Part shown: positions 1 through 9,276 of the stretch, piece by piece
Layout: the number at the start of each line of letters is the position of its first letter
How positions within the stretch are numbered: the stretch's first letter is position 1
NCBI GenBank assembly: GCA_947379895.1
Contig: CANCPA010000003.1
Span: 1-64,000, forward strand
From: Chitinophagaceae bacterium
GTDB taxonomy: Bacteria; Bacteroidota; Bacteroidia; Chitinophagales; Chitinophagaceae
DNA length: 64,000 bases
Direction of reading: 5' to 3'
The notes under the pieces: generated by a model
Seen by the model: only the letters and a program-made list of their open reading frames with translations
What the model was told of the DNA's origin: nothing
Database searches by the model: none
Program-made: the position numbers and the translations under genes

Positions 1-71
1 TATCCTAAAATAATGCCTGCAAATACAACCATTTCGTATTGCATTAATGGGAATGCTGTTTTATTGAACAT
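1..71 (-). CDS. 5' end of a gene running off the left edge (partial)
   Basis: The minus strand has an ATG at 71-69 followed by 23 codons with no stop to the window edge. The peptide begins MFNKTAFPLMQYEMVVFAG and continues hydrophobic, which suggests an N-terminal region leading into a membrane segment. Only the first 23 residues are visible, so no family can be assigned. It lies downstream of a 21-bp repeat array (200-325) on the same strand. It could equally be a chance ORF; the rest of the gene is outside the window. Confidence 0.35.
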   Translation of the reverse strand, partial: MFNKTAFPLMQYEMVVFAGIILG

Positions 72-704
72 AATATAATTTTTTAAGTTTGAATGAATAA
101 TGTATTTGTAATATACTAAAGTTAATTAGTGTTTAATTGAAGAAAATACATCTTCTTTTAGTCTTTTATAACTAAATACCAAGGTTTTATGATTCACTCA
201 TGAGATATCATTGTATACTCATGAGGTTTCACTGTATGTACATGAGGTGTCACTGTATATTCATGAGGTCTCACCGTATGTTCATGAGGTCTCATGAGCT
301 ATTCGTGGGGTCTTATCAGATATGCATAATAATTTACCATAAACTCATAAAACCTCATCAGACTGTCCGAAGACCTCCAAAATGAGTATCATCCTGCACT
401 ATGCAGACCCTTACAATGATGAACAGTAGCGATTTGTGAAAAGAAAGAAAAGATGTACGGCTTTAAAACAGGATTTGGAATTGAGTGATTACTGCCATTT
501 CCCACGGGAGGGGTTTTGACTTTTATAACCACTTTATTTATGAACATGTAGCAAAGAGATGTGCTTTATTTTTCTCCACCAAATAAACTTTGTAATAATT
601 GGCGTTTATTTGAAAATACTTTTGTATTTGTGATAAATTAGAAAAATCCCCTATAACACTAATCCACCAAATGGCAACCGTTACGAATATATTTTCTGTT
701 TTTT
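72..704. other. Intergenic region holding a 21-bp repeat array
   Basis: No convincing protein gene is present between the partial gene at the left edge and the stop of dacB. The notable content is the tandem array at 200-325. The segment 400-704 has short open stretches broken by stops in every frame and no clear terminator for dacB. Confidence 0.6.
200..325. repeat. 21-bp tandem repeat array 1 (six units, no indels)
   Basis: Six consecutive 21-bp units start at 200, 221, 242, 263, 284 and 305. The first five begin ATGAG; the core reads like ATGAGGTNTCACTGTAT. On the minus strand the repeats encode a heptapeptide series (MRPHEHT, VRPHEYT, VTPHVHT, VKPHEYT, MISHE) in a 33-residue ORF from ATG 295 to stop 194, and an in-frame TAG just upstream separates a further related heptad. 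On the plus strand they read MRYHCIL, MRFHCMY and so on. Inverted partial copies (ACCTCATC) continue to about 360. Whether it is translated is unknown. The exact 21-bp phasing despite sequence drift matches two other arrays in this window. Confidence 0.8.
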
Positions 705-2114
705 CTATTTTAATTCATCTAAAACTAAAAACATTTTCCTAACCATTTCACTCGAAGCCCCATCAAAATTATTTACGAGAAAGGCAACTGTATACTCATT
801 TCCCTCTTTACTTTTATGATAACCGGCAAATCCCTTTGTGCCACCAATTGTACCACTCTTTAATTTCATACCATTATATAAGGGAAGCGAAATGTAAAAT
901 GACGAATACCACGACTTATCTCTCGCATATTGCAAAGCGGTTACCAACGCATTTGTTGTCACTCTATTTTGAGGTGAAAGTCCACTACCATCCGAAATGC
1001 GCAATGCACTGCGTTCAATACCTCTTTCTTGCCAAAAATCTTTAATGACTTTAACACCTTCATCCGTTGATCCAATGCCGTTTTTATTAAATGCAATGGT
1101 CTTTAAAAATACCTCTCCATAAAGGTTAACACTCTTACGCATGAACCAAAAATTCATACTATCTAAGGCAGGGGAGTAGTTAGTGAAAAAAATGGTATCC
1201 GCTTTTTCAAGCTTTTGTTTTTCGGTTAACCCCTCAATACTATTTGTTATTTTATTGAATTTAATATGGTGCGAATTAAGTCCGTTCTCAATTATTTTTC
1301 CTATCAGGTGTAATGGATTTGGGTTTGCCCCCGAAATAATTACAGTTTTATTATTGGCAGGCAAACTACCCTCTACCACTCCAATTTTGCTGTAGGGAGG
1401 CATATAAATAGTGGCAAAGTCATTGCTTCCAAACTTATCGGTCTTCATATTATTAATTAAAGGAGCAATTGTTTGCTCGGGTTTAGTAGAGATAATTCTC
1501 GCCGAATCGCCTTCTTTATTGCCCGGCTTTAAGGTTAAGTCATACTGATTTTCAAACCAATTCAAACCCCATGAACCTGCTCCATAATAATTGCCAATAT
1601 CTTCCCATGTCCATCCTCCAGGAATTGGTTGCAAAGAAAAAGAAGAGGTATTCAGGAACACATTTCCTTTAATCTTCTTGATGCCTGTCCCAATTATTGC
1701 ATTCATCCAATTATTTAGTATGGCGGTATCTTTTGTGGTTTTATATCGCCAACTTCCAAGAGTAGGATCGCCAAACCCGTTAATTATCAAGTTTCCTGTT
1801 AATATTCCTTTTTTTATTTTACCGTTATAGCCTAATTCTGTTTTATAATGGTAATCTTTGCCGAGCATTTCAAAGGCGGTGATACTTGTTATAATCTTTT
1901 GACAACTAGCAGGTGCAAGCCCAATTTGACTATTATAGTCAAAAACGACTTCTTTGGTCTTGCTATTAATCACATAAAGGCTAATGCTTGCATGATTTAG
2001 AGAAGAGTCGGTTTTTAGTTTTTCAAATGCGTTTTGAATACGATTTGAAACATTTTGGGAAAAAAGTATTTGATTAAAAAAAAGAGAGATGCCAACTAAA
2101 TAAACATGTTTCAT
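705..2114 (-). CDS. dacB: D-alanyl-D-alanine carboxypeptidase/endopeptidase, PBP4 (peptidase S13) family
   Basis: This is a periplasmic serine enzyme that trims or cleaves peptidoglycan cross-links. The 469-residue protein has a signal peptide (residues 1-19) and the three penicillin-binding motifs in the expected order: S70-C-Q-K73 (nucleophile box), S328-V-N330 (SxN) and K419-S-G421 in place of the usual KTG. The large insertion between the first two motifs is typical of the S13 family, and the length is normal. It is transcribed divergently from cinA, with a 145-bp shared upstream region. The KSG variant of the third box is conservative and activity is expected. Assignment to the family is firm; the balance of carboxypeptidase and endopeptidase activity cannot be read from sequence. 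Confidence 0.93.
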   Translation of the reverse strand: MKHVYLVGISLFFNQILFSQNVSNRIQNAFEKLKTDSSLNHASISLYVINSKTKEVVFDYNSQIGLAPASCQKIITSITAFEMLGKDYHYKTELGYNGKIKKGILTGNLIINGFGDPTLGSWRYKTTKDTAILNNWMNAIIGTGIKKIKGNVFLNTSSFSLQPIPGGWTWEDIGNYYGAGSWGLNWFENQYDLTLKPGNKEGDSARIISTKPEQTIAPLINNMKTDKFGSNDFATIYMPPYSKIGVVEGSLPANNKTVIISGANPNPLHLIGKIIENGLNSHHIKFNKITNSIEGLTEKQKLEKADTIFFTNYSPALDSMNFWFMRKSVNLYGEVFLKTIAFNKNGIGSTDEGVKVIKDFWQERGIERSALRISDGSGLSPQNRVTTNALVTALQYARDKSWYSSFYISLPLYNGMKLKSGTIGGTKGFAGYHKSKEGNEYTVAFLVNNFDGASSEMVRKMFLVLDELK

Positions 2115-2259
2115 TGTGCTTAATAATATTTAAAATAATATAGTAGGTTAACAATGATAGTAATTAATTACTCTTTTTAATCATTCTTATCGCTCTAAAA
2201 AGGGATAAATGTAAAGAGAAGAATATTAAATGACGAAACAGATTTAAATAAAAGGAATT

Positions 2260-3510
2260 ATGGATACAAATTATGCTTCAATAATAACGATAGGAGATGA
2301 GTTATTGATTGGTCAGGTAGTGGATACAAATAGTGCGTGGATGGCGCAGGAATTAAATAAAATTGGTATTCCTATAAAGCATCGGGTAGCGGTGGGAGAT
2401 GTATGGGACGATATTTGGTATGCCCTTGATGAAGAAAGTAAACATGCCAAAATTATTTTCATTACCGGAGGATTAGGTCCCACATCTGATGATATTACTA
2501 AGCCTCTTTTGTGTAAATATTTTAATGGTAAGCTTAAGATTGACAACGATACGCTGGAACATGTAAAGAATATATTTTTAAATGTATTGAAGCGTCCAAT
2601 GATTGATTTGAATGTAAAGCAAGCCGAAGTGCCGGATACTTGTACTGTTTTGCGGAACGAGAAAGGAACAGCACCGGGAATGATGTTTGAAAAAGACGGA
2701 AAAATATTTATTTCGTTGCCGGGGGTTCCTCACGAAATGAAATGGATAATGAGCAATGTGGTGATTCCGATGTTACCGTCAAGAGTAAAAACTACAAACA
2801 TCGAACACAGAACGTTGTTAACCGCAGGCATTGGAGAAAGTTTTTTGGCCGAATTAATTAAGGACGAAGAGGCTGCATTGCCCCCACAAATAAAATTGGC
2901 CTATCTGCCAAATTCAGGCATGGTGAGGCTTAGGTTGACAGCAAGTGGTGATGACAAGAAATTATTGACAGAAGAAATAAATGTGCACTTCGAGGCGTTT
3001 AAGCAAAAAGTAAAGGACTATTTGGTAATTGATGAGGATTTGCCCATTCATTCGCTGATTGGTCGATTATTGAAGGATAGGGGGCAAACTGTTTCTACTG
3101 CCGAAAGTTGCACAGGAGGGTATATTGCCCATTTAATAACATCAATTCCAGGGGCATCCGCCTACTTTAAAGGCAGTGTTGTTAGTTATGACAATAGCGT
3201 TAAAACATCCGTTTTGGATGTATCAGAAACTACTTTAGCAACTTTTGGAGCCGTGAGCGAAGAAACGGTTATTCAGATGGCAAAAAGAGTCAGAGAAATC
3301 ATGCAAACGGATTATAGTATTGCCGTGAGTGGAATTATGGGGCCTGATGGCGGAACTGTGGAAAAACCTGTGGGAAAAGTTTGGATTGCTATCGCAAATA
3401 AGCAAGAAATCACTACAAAAAGCTTTGACTTGCGCTATAATAGGGAAAGAAATATTGAATTAACGGCAATTAATGCCTTAAATCTGCTCAGAATTGCAAT
3501 ATGTGGATAA
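2260..3510 (+). CDS. cinA: CinA-like protein with NMN deamidase domain
   Basis: The 416-residue protein has the two-domain CinA layout. Residues 1-170 form a MoaB/MogA-like (MoCF) domain with the motif TGGLGPTSDD at 69-78. Residues 260-416 form the C-terminal PncC-type amidohydrolase domain with TAESCTGG at 280-287 and VSGIMGPDGG at 357-366. Family members hydrolyse nicotinamide mononucleotide to nicotinate mononucleotide in pyridine nucleotide recycling, and the MoCF domain is often an ADP-ribose pyrophosphatase. The length is normal and the ATG start follows directly on an AT-rich leader. It is divergent from dacB and followed 168 bp later by the E2 gene. Confidence 0.93.
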   Translation: MDTNYASIITIGDELLIGQVVDTNSAWMAQELNKIGIPIKHRVAVGDVWDDIWYALDEESKHAKIIFITGGLGPTSDDITKPLLCKYFNGKLKIDNDTLEHVKNIFLNVLKRPMIDLNVKQAEVPDTCTVLRNEKGTAPGMMFEKDGKIFISLPGVPHEMKWIMSNVVIPMLPSRVKTTNIEHRTLLTAGIGESFLAELIKDEEAALPPQIKLAYLPNSGMVRLRLTASGDDKKLLTEEINVHFEAFKQKVKDYLVIDEDLPIHSLIGRLLKDRGQTVSTAESCTGGYIAHLITSIPGASAYFKGSVVSYDNSVKTSVLDVSETTLATFGAVSEETVIQMAKRVREIMQTDYSIAVSGIMGPDGGTVEKPVGKVWIAIANKQEITTKSFDLRYNRERNIELTAINALNLLRIAICG

Positions 3511-3678
3511 CCAATGAATAACTTTTGGGCACAAACTTATACTTTTGAATTTAGTTGAGAAAAAGTGTATCGTTTTATTGAATAAACTGATAGTAATTGT
3601 ACACAAAAGCTTGCACAATAAATAAAAACAATTAAAGATTTTACCGGTCTTAACCGACCTTGAAAAAAAATTTGTTGT

Positions 3679-5985
3679 ATGGCAATAGCTGATTTGATAA
3701 TGCCTAAAATGGGCGAGAGCATAATGGAGGCCACTATTTTAAAGTGGCATAAGAAAGTTGGGGATCATGTGAAAGTAGACGAGACTGTTTTGGATATTGC
3801 TACAGATAAAGTTGACAGCGAGATACCTTCACCTGTGGAGGGAATTATTGCAGAAATATTATATCCTGTAAATAATGTAGTTCCTGTTGGAAGTGTTCTT
3901 GCAAAAATTCAAACTGATGTGACTATTGCATCTGCTAATACAAAGTTGCCTCATCCTGTGGATGAGGTTTCGCATGTTGCTGAAATACCATTTATACCTA
4001 CGCCTCATACAATTATTGCTAGCCCTGTTGTTACAGAAATAGCCACACCACAAGTAACCAAATTTATACAAGAGCCTGCAATTATGGAGTCGACGCAAAA
4101 ATCTTACGAAGAGAATACGCCATTTCAGCCCTTTACTACAGCTCCTAAGACTGGAAATAATCGCTTTTTTTCGCCTTTGGTATTAAATATTGCCAATAGT
4201 GAAGGAATTGCTTTAAGCGAATTAGAAAGAATTCCGGGAACAGGTGCAGACGGAAGGGTTTCTAAAAAGGATGTTTTACAATATATTGCCGATAAGAGAG
4301 CGGGAAAAGTGGCTGATTTTGTGCCACAGCAAGCTCCACCACAAGTGGTAAGTGTGCCTCCGCCTCCTGTTCAAGAATATTTTCATCAACCAATAGTTGA
4401 GCCTGCTCCGGTTCAGCATATTGTACAGAATAAAGTTGCTGATACTCCGATATATATTGCTCCTCAACCGATTGTTGAGCCAATTGTTGCACCGGCTATC
4501 GAGCATGAGTTTCAGTATCCACCGATCTCTGAAACATCTTTAGAATTGAATACATTTCAAGAGCCTGTTATTTATCCGCAACCCATACAGGAAAATGTAA
4601 TTCATGAGCACATTGCAGAACCGGTATTTCAACCAATTGTTGAAATGCCGCAACCTGTAGTTGAAACAGTGTACCAACCAATTGTTGAATCTCAACCAAT
4701 TGTAGAACCTGTTTATCAACAAGAACTTGTTGTAGAACCCTATCAACAACAGATTATTGAACCTGTTCAACCTGTTGTACAAACATTTTCTGAACCTGCA
4801 CCACAGACAATAGTTGCACCAATTATTCAACCAATTGAGCCTGTTTTACAACAGACACCTGTTGTTGAGTATGTTGCACCTGTTGCCCCTGTTGTGGAAA
4901 CACCTGTTATTACTCAGCCAATTTTGCAAGAATATACTGCACAACAATTTACTGCTGTAGAGCCTACACCAATTTTTGAACCTGTTTATCAGCCACAACC
5001 AATTGTTGTAGAAGCAGCACCCGTACAACCTGTAGTTGTTGCCGAAATACCTGAACCTGTTATTGTTGCGAAGGAAGAAGTAGCAGTAGCCCCTGTTCAG
5101 GAAACAGTTGTGGTAGCGCCTACACCTACAATTCAGGAGCCTGCACAACAGAAACCTGTTCCTGTTTACATGATACCTGTTACTGCACCTACCATTCCTT
5201 TAGTTACGTTGGCCGAAGGCGAATCAGGGAAATTCACCACGCCTGACTCAGCGCATCCTTCCGGAAATGTAGAAATCATTGAGATGGATAGAATGCGTAA
5301 GCTAATATCTAAACATATGGTGGAAAGCAAACAAACGAGTGCTCATGTAACTAGTTTTACCGAAGCCGATGTTACAAATATGGTGCTTTGGAGAGAAAGA
5401 GTTAAGGTTGATTTTGAGAGAAGAGAAGGCACAAAACTGACCTTTACGCCGATGTTTATCGATTGTATAGTGAAGGTTTTAAAGCGCTATCCTATATTAA
5501 ATGCATCGGTTGAAGGTGATAAGATAATTATTAAAAAAGATTTGAATATCGGTATGGCAACTGCTTTACCTACAGGTAATTTGATTGTACCTGTAATTAA
5601 AGGTGCCGATCAATTGAATATTGTTGGGTTAAGTGCGGCTGTGAATAAATTGGCTACTAATGCAAGGGCTAATCAATTGAAGCCCGATGATGTAACAGGT
5701 GGTACTTTTACGTTTACAAACGTAGGTACTTTTGGAACTTTGATGGGAACGCCAATTATCAATCAGCCACAAGTGGCAATTTTAGCAGTAGGTATCATCA
5801 AGAAAAGACCTGTTGTAATTGAATCTCCAAATAACGATACAATTGGTATTCGTCACATGATGTACTTGTCTTTAAGTTACGATCATCGAGTGATTGATGG
5901 AAGTGTGGGTTCTACTTTCTTGTCGGATGTTGCAAAAGAAATGGAGAATTGGGATTTGAATCGTACATGGTATCATTATTTATAG
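3679..5985 (+). CDS. 2-oxoacid dehydrogenase E2 (dihydrolipoyl acyltransferase) with giant linker
   Basis: This is the acyltransferase core of a pyruvate, 2-oxoglutarate or branched-chain dehydrogenase complex. The lipoyl domain covers residues 1-78 with lipoylated K44 in DIATDKVDSEIP. A peripheral-subunit-binding domain lies at 162-205 (ends DGRVSKKDVLQYI). The catalytic domain covers about 528-768 with active-site H736 and D740 in YDHRVIDGS. Between them, residues 206-527 are a low-complexity linker of irregular QPIVEP-type repeats rich in Pro, Val, Gln and Glu. The total of 768 residues is far above the usual 400-550. No E1 or E3 gene is nearby, so the substrate cannot be fixed; the single lipoyl domain fits SucB or BkdB types. 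A terminator-like hairpin follows. Confidence 0.92.
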   Translation: MAIADLIMPKMGESIMEATILKWHKKVGDHVKVDETVLDIATDKVDSEIPSPVEGIIAEILYPVNNVVPVGSVLAKIQTDVTIASANTKLPHPVDEVSHVAEIPFIPTPHTIIASPVVTEIATPQVTKFIQEPAIMESTQKSYEENTPFQPFTTAPKTGNNRFFSPLVLNIANSEGIALSELERIPGTGADGRVSKKDVLQYIADKRAGKVADFVPQQAPPQVVSVPPPPVQEYFHQPIVEPAPVQHIVQNKVADTPIYIAPQPIVEPIVAPAIEHEFQYPPISETSLELNTFQEPVIYPQPIQENVIHEHIAEPVFQPIVEMPQPVVETVYQPIVESQPIVEPVYQQELVVEPYQQQIIEPVQPVVQTFSEPAPQTIVAPIIQPIEPVLQQTPVVEYVAPVAPVVETPVITQPILQEYTAQQFTAVEPTPIFEPVYQPQPIVVEAAPVQPVVVAEIPEPVIVAKEEVAVAPVQETVVVAPTPTIQEPAQQKPVPVYMIPVTAPTIPLVTLAEGESGKFTTPDSAHPSGNVEIIEMDRMRKLISKHMVESKQTSAHVTSFTEADVTNMVLWRERVKVDFERREGTKLTFTPMFIDCIVKVLKRYPILNASVEGDKIIIKKDLNIGMATALPTGNLIVPVIKGADQLNIVGLSAAVNKLATNARANQLKPDDVTGGTFTFTNVGTFGTLMGTPIINQPQVAILAVGIIKKRPVVIESPNNDTIGIRHMMYLSLSYDHRVIDGSVGSTFLSDVAKEMENWDLNRTWYHYL

Positions 5986-6002
5986 TTGAATGTGCATCAT
6001 AT

Positions 6003-6040
6003 AAAAAGAGGCTGTATCAATTTTGATATGGCCTTCTTTA
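6003..6040 (+). terminator. Terminator-like hairpin after the E2 gene
   Basis: An imperfect stem pairs AAAGAGGCTGTATCAA (from 6005) with TTGATATGGCCTTCTTT (to 6039), with one bulge and two weak pairs. It ends in a short T-rich tract, lies 18 nt after the E2 stop and before trpS. Confidence 0.6.
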
Positions 6041-6117
6041 TGCCAATCATTCACCAAAAGTGATCACAAATAACTTAAATTTCATAGTTCAAAAGAACTG
6101 ATTATATTCGCCCACTT

Positions 6118-7128
6118 ATGGCTAAGGAGGTTGTTTTAAGCGGTATCAGACCTACGGGTTTCTTACATCTCGGGAATTATTTTGGAGCGATGCGCAATTA
6201 TGTGCGCATGCAAGATGAATACAATTGTTATTTTTTTGTAGCTAATTGGCATAGCCTAACTACACATCCTGATACAAAAGAATTGCAAAGTGCGGTTCAT
6301 AGAGTAGTTGCTGAAAATGTTGCCTGCGGTCTTGATCCTGAAAAGGTTTCACTTTATGTACAGAGTGATGTTCCGGAAATTGCCGAATTATATTTGTATT
6401 TGAACATGCTTGCCTATAAAGGAGAGCTAGAGAAAACCACTTCGTTTAAAGATAAAGTCAGGTTACAGCCAGAAAATATTAATGCAGGGTTATTGACCTA
6501 TCCGGTTTTAATGGCAGCAGATATATTGATTCATAGGGCTGTAAAAGTGCCGGTAGGTAAAGATCAAGAACAGCATCTTGAAATGGCAAGGAACTTTGCA
6601 CAGCGGTTTAATCACCGATATGGAGAGGTGCTTCCTGAACCACAGGCGTTTAATTTTGGAGGTGAATTAGTGAAAATATTGAGTCTTGATGGTGAAGGGA
6701 AGATGAGTAAGAGCGAAAATCAACTGAATACCTTATATCTAGCGGATAGCGATGAGTTGCTCCGAAAGAAAATTATGAAGGCAAAAACAGATCAAGGTCC
6801 TCTCGAGCCTAATAGTATTAAGCCGGCTTATATAGAAAATTTATTTACACTGATGAAATTAGTCAGTAATCCCGATACCTATTCAAAGTTTGAAGCTGAT
6901 TTTGCTGCAAGTAGTACGGGTAATTGTATTATCAGGTATGGAGATATGAAGAAGCAACTTGCTGAAGACATGGTTCAGTTTATTACTCCAATCAGAGAAA
7001 AGGCTGCTGCTATACAAGAGGATAAAAATTTATTGGCACGCATCATTAAAACAGGGGCTGAAAAGGCAAGAGAGAGTGCACATGCTACGCTGAATGAAGT
7101 TAGGAAGGCAATAGGGATGAACTACTAG
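6118..7128 (+). CDS. trpS: Tryptophanyl-tRNA synthetase
   Basis: This class Ic aminoacyl-tRNA synthetase charges tRNA-Trp using ATP. The 336-residue length is normal. The HIGH-like signature is TGFLHLGNY at 13-21 and the second ATP motif is K195-M-S-K-S199. The Rossmann core contains the expected PVLMAADIL and VGKDQEQHLEMAR stretches. The ATG at 6118 lies only 8 nt downstream of TATATTCG (6103-6110), one mismatch from the Bacteroidota -7 element TAnnTTTG, so the transcript may have a very short leader or none. Confidence 0.97.
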   Translation: MAKEVVLSGIRPTGFLHLGNYFGAMRNYVRMQDEYNCYFFVANWHSLTTHPDTKELQSAVHRVVAENVACGLDPEKVSLYVQSDVPEIAELYLYLNMLAYKGELEKTTSFKDKVRLQPENINAGLLTYPVLMAADILIHRAVKVPVGKDQEQHLEMARNFAQRFNHRYGEVLPEPQAFNFGGELVKILSLDGEGKMSKSENQLNTLYLADSDELLRKKIMKAKTDQGPLEPNSIKPAYIENLFTLMKLVSNPDTYSKFEADFAASSTGNCIIRYGDMKKQLAEDMVQFITPIREKAAAIQEDKNLLARIIKTGAEKARESAHATLNEVRKAIGMNY

Positions 7129-7314
7129 AATTAAGTAGTTATTTGCTTTTTTTAATCAGTATGAAAATAAATTAAGATAAAAGAATTCTTTCCTTTATGT
7201 TCGTAATTCTTTTGCAGGATAAATGGTTGTTTTTAAGTGATACTCATTGTTTAAATGAGATTTTAAAAGCAAAATTTCAAAGGTGAATATATTATTGATT
7301 AGATAAATTTCTGT

Positions 7315-7950
7315 ATGACAAATAATAAGAAACCCAAGCATATTGCGATTGCTGGGAACATTGGTGCCGGAAAAACAACCCTCACTGAAATGCTTAGCAA
7401 ACATTATAAATGGATACCTCAGTTTGAGGATGTGGATCATAATCCATATTTAATGGACTTTTATGATGATATGCCGAGGTGGAGTTTTAATTTGCAGATA
7501 TATTTTTTGAATAGCCGATTAAAACAATTGCTAGAGATAAGGAGAGGTACCGAAACTATTATTCAGGATCGTACAATTTATGAAGATGCCAATATTTTTG
7601 CGCCAAATCTACATGATATGAACCTCATGAGTAAGAGAGATTATGATAACTATTTTAGTTTCTTTCAAACCTTAAAATCAATGGTAGAACCTCCTGATTT
7701 ATTAATTTATTTAAAGGCATCTGTCCCAACTTTGGTTTATCAGATTCAAAAAAGAGGTAGAGAATATGAAGAAAATATTCGTTTGGATTATTTAAAGAAA
7801 TTGAATGGTTACTACGAGAAATTCATCGAGGATTATAAAGAGGGACCAATTTTGATTATAGATTGTGATAAAAACAAATTTGCTGAAAGTGAAGAGCATT
7901 TTGGTGAAGTGATTAATAAAATAGACAGTCAATTATTTGGACTGTTTTAA
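7315..7950 (+). CDS. Deoxynucleoside kinase (dNK/dCK-dGK family)
   Basis: The protein phosphorylates deoxynucleosides for salvage into dNTPs. The 211-residue sequence has the P-loop GNIGAGKTT at 14-22, the DRTIYED motif at 85-91 (Glu/Arg substrate-site region) and a LID-like RGREYEENIRLDYL segment near residue 153. It belongs with the deoxyadenosine/deoxyguanosine kinases common in Bacteroidota and Firmicutes; the exact base preference cannot be read by eye. The ATG follows TAAATTTC, a near match to the -7 element. A strong intrinsic terminator follows 21 nt after the stop. A thymidine kinase gene elsewhere in the window (24787-25368) covers the thymidine branch. Confidence 0.9.
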   Translation: MTNNKKPKHIAIAGNIGAGKTTLTEMLSKHYKWIPQFEDVDHNPYLMDFYDDMPRWSFNLQIYFLNSRLKQLLEIRRGTETIIQDRTIYEDANIFAPNLHDMNLMSKRDYDNYFSFFQTLKSMVEPPDLLIYLKASVPTLVYQIQKRGREYEENIRLDYLKKLNGYYEKFIEDYKEGPILIIDCDKNKFAESEEHFGEVINKIDSQLFGLF

Positions 7951-7971
7951 GATATTAAGTTTGATTTAATT

Positions 7972-8004
7972 AGCCCCTTTCAATATACTTTTAGGGGCTT
8001 TTTT
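7972..8004 (+). terminator. Intrinsic terminator of the deoxynucleoside kinase gene
   Basis: A perfect stem AGCCCCT (7972-7978) / AGGGGCT (7993-7999) with a 14-nt loop is followed by six T residues. Confidence 0.88.
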
Positions 8005-8365
8005 ATTGCTCTTTGTTAAGGTTGACAAGAAGTAAAAATATATTGGGTTCTTGAAATATCAATGGTAAAGGTTGTCTTAATAAGTATTAGAAGCCTGATT
8101 TGAGTGAGATTTGTTATCGTATTTCATAAAATTACCCACAATATTAAAGTTTCCTAAGTTTGAGCGTTATAATAGTGACGTAATCTTTTACATTTGCCAA
8201 CTTACAAAAGTTTCTTAGGGGCGTTGTATAGATAAGTTGAGCATTTTATTTTGTATTACAATAAATTGCATGACTAAAAGCATATCACTTATTACGTACA
8301 ATTTACTTAGTAGGCTTTATACTTGATAATTAATTAATCGGTTTCAAGTTTAGATTTTTAGAAAA
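8005..8365 (+). promoter_or_regulatory. Leader region of parA with a candidate promoter
   Basis: No ORF is evident here. An exact Bacteroidota -7 element, TACATTTG, lies at 8189-8196. If it drives parA, the transcript has an untranslated leader of about 160 nt. No clear -33 element sits at the preferred spacing. No parS-like palindrome was recognised. Confidence 0.4.
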
Positions 8366-9166
8366 ATGGCAAGAATAATAGGCGTAGCAAATCAAAAGGG
8401 TGGAGTAGGAAAGACTACTACTGCAATTAATGTGGCAGCTAGTTTTGCAGTACTCGAATATAGAACATTGTTAGTTGATGCAGATCCTCAGGCAAATAGT
8501 ACTACAGGTACAGGCTTTGACTTGCACAATATTACAAGTAGTTTGTACGATTGTATGGTAAACAATACAAGGGCTGAGGATGTAATTCTGAAAAGTGAAA
8601 TTCCTCATCTTGATGTATTGCCTTCTCATATTGATTTGGTTGGGGCTGAGATCGAAATGATTAGCTACCCTCAGCGCGAAAATGTGATGAAGAACATCTT
8701 AGAAGCAGTAAAAGATAAATATGACTTTATAGTTATCGACTGTTCACCTTCACTTGGTTTAATTACCGTCAATTCATTAGTGGCTGCTGATAGTGTGATT
8801 GTACCTGTTCAGTGCGAGTTTTTTGCCTTAGAAGGATTAGGGAAATTATTGAATACAGTTAAAATTGTACAGAATCGTTTAAATCCACAATTACAAATTG
8901 AAGGTATATTAATGACAATGTATGATGGTCGTTTGCGTTTATGTAATCAAGTGGTGAGTGAGTTGAGGAGGCATTTTGATGATATCGTTTTTGCTACAAT
9001 TGTACACAGAAATAGTAAGTTGAGTGAAGCACCGAGTGTAGGAAAGCCTGTGATATTGTACGACGCAGATTGTAAAGGGGCAAATAACTACTTGAATCTC
9101 GCAAAAGAGATACTTCAAAAGAATGAGATGACTAAGATGACGAATGAGCAAAGAATTATTAATTAA
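8366..9166 (+). CDS. parA: Chromosome-partitioning ATPase ParA/Soj
   Basis: The 266-residue Walker-type ATPase works with ParB in origin segregation. It shows the deviant Walker A KGGVGKTT at 11-18, the A' motif VDADPQANST at 37-46 and the Walker B region YDFIVIDCSPSLG near 119-131. Length and motifs are those of short chromosomal ParA/Soj proteins without an N-terminal DNA-binding extension. It is followed by parB after 110 bp, then DUF5683 and dapB, an order I know from other Bacteroidota. The replication origin is therefore possibly but not necessarily close; no dnaA or parS was seen. Confidence 0.96.
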   Translation: MARIIGVANQKGGVGKTTTAINVAASFAVLEYRTLLVDADPQANSTTGTGFDLHNITSSLYDCMVNNTRAEDVILKSEIPHLDVLPSHIDLVGAEIEMISYPQRENVMKNILEAVKDKYDFIVIDCSPSLGLITVNSLVAADSVIVPVQCEFFALEGLGKLLNTVKIVQNRLNPQLQIEGILMTMYDGRLRLCNQVVSELRRHFDDIVFATIVHRNSKLSEAPSVGKPVILYDADCKGANNYLNLAKEILQKNEMTKMTNEQRIIN

Positions 9167-9276
9167 TTAAATGCTGCAGCGCTCTTTAGATTACTGAAGT
9201 GCAAATTGCGTGTCTTATCTCAAAACAGGATCAATTAATCGCATGGCTGTTTTAAACAGTTAGTTTATATTAAAAT

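Noticed and set aside
200-385. 61-residue plus-strand ORF in repeat array 1
   Set aside because: It only translates the repeat; the minus-strand reading is at least as good, and no promoter supports either.
4262-5148. Several minus-strand ORFs inside the E2 gene
   Set aside because: They are antisense reflections of the repetitive linker, with Asn/Arg/Leu/Tyr-biased composition and no start context.
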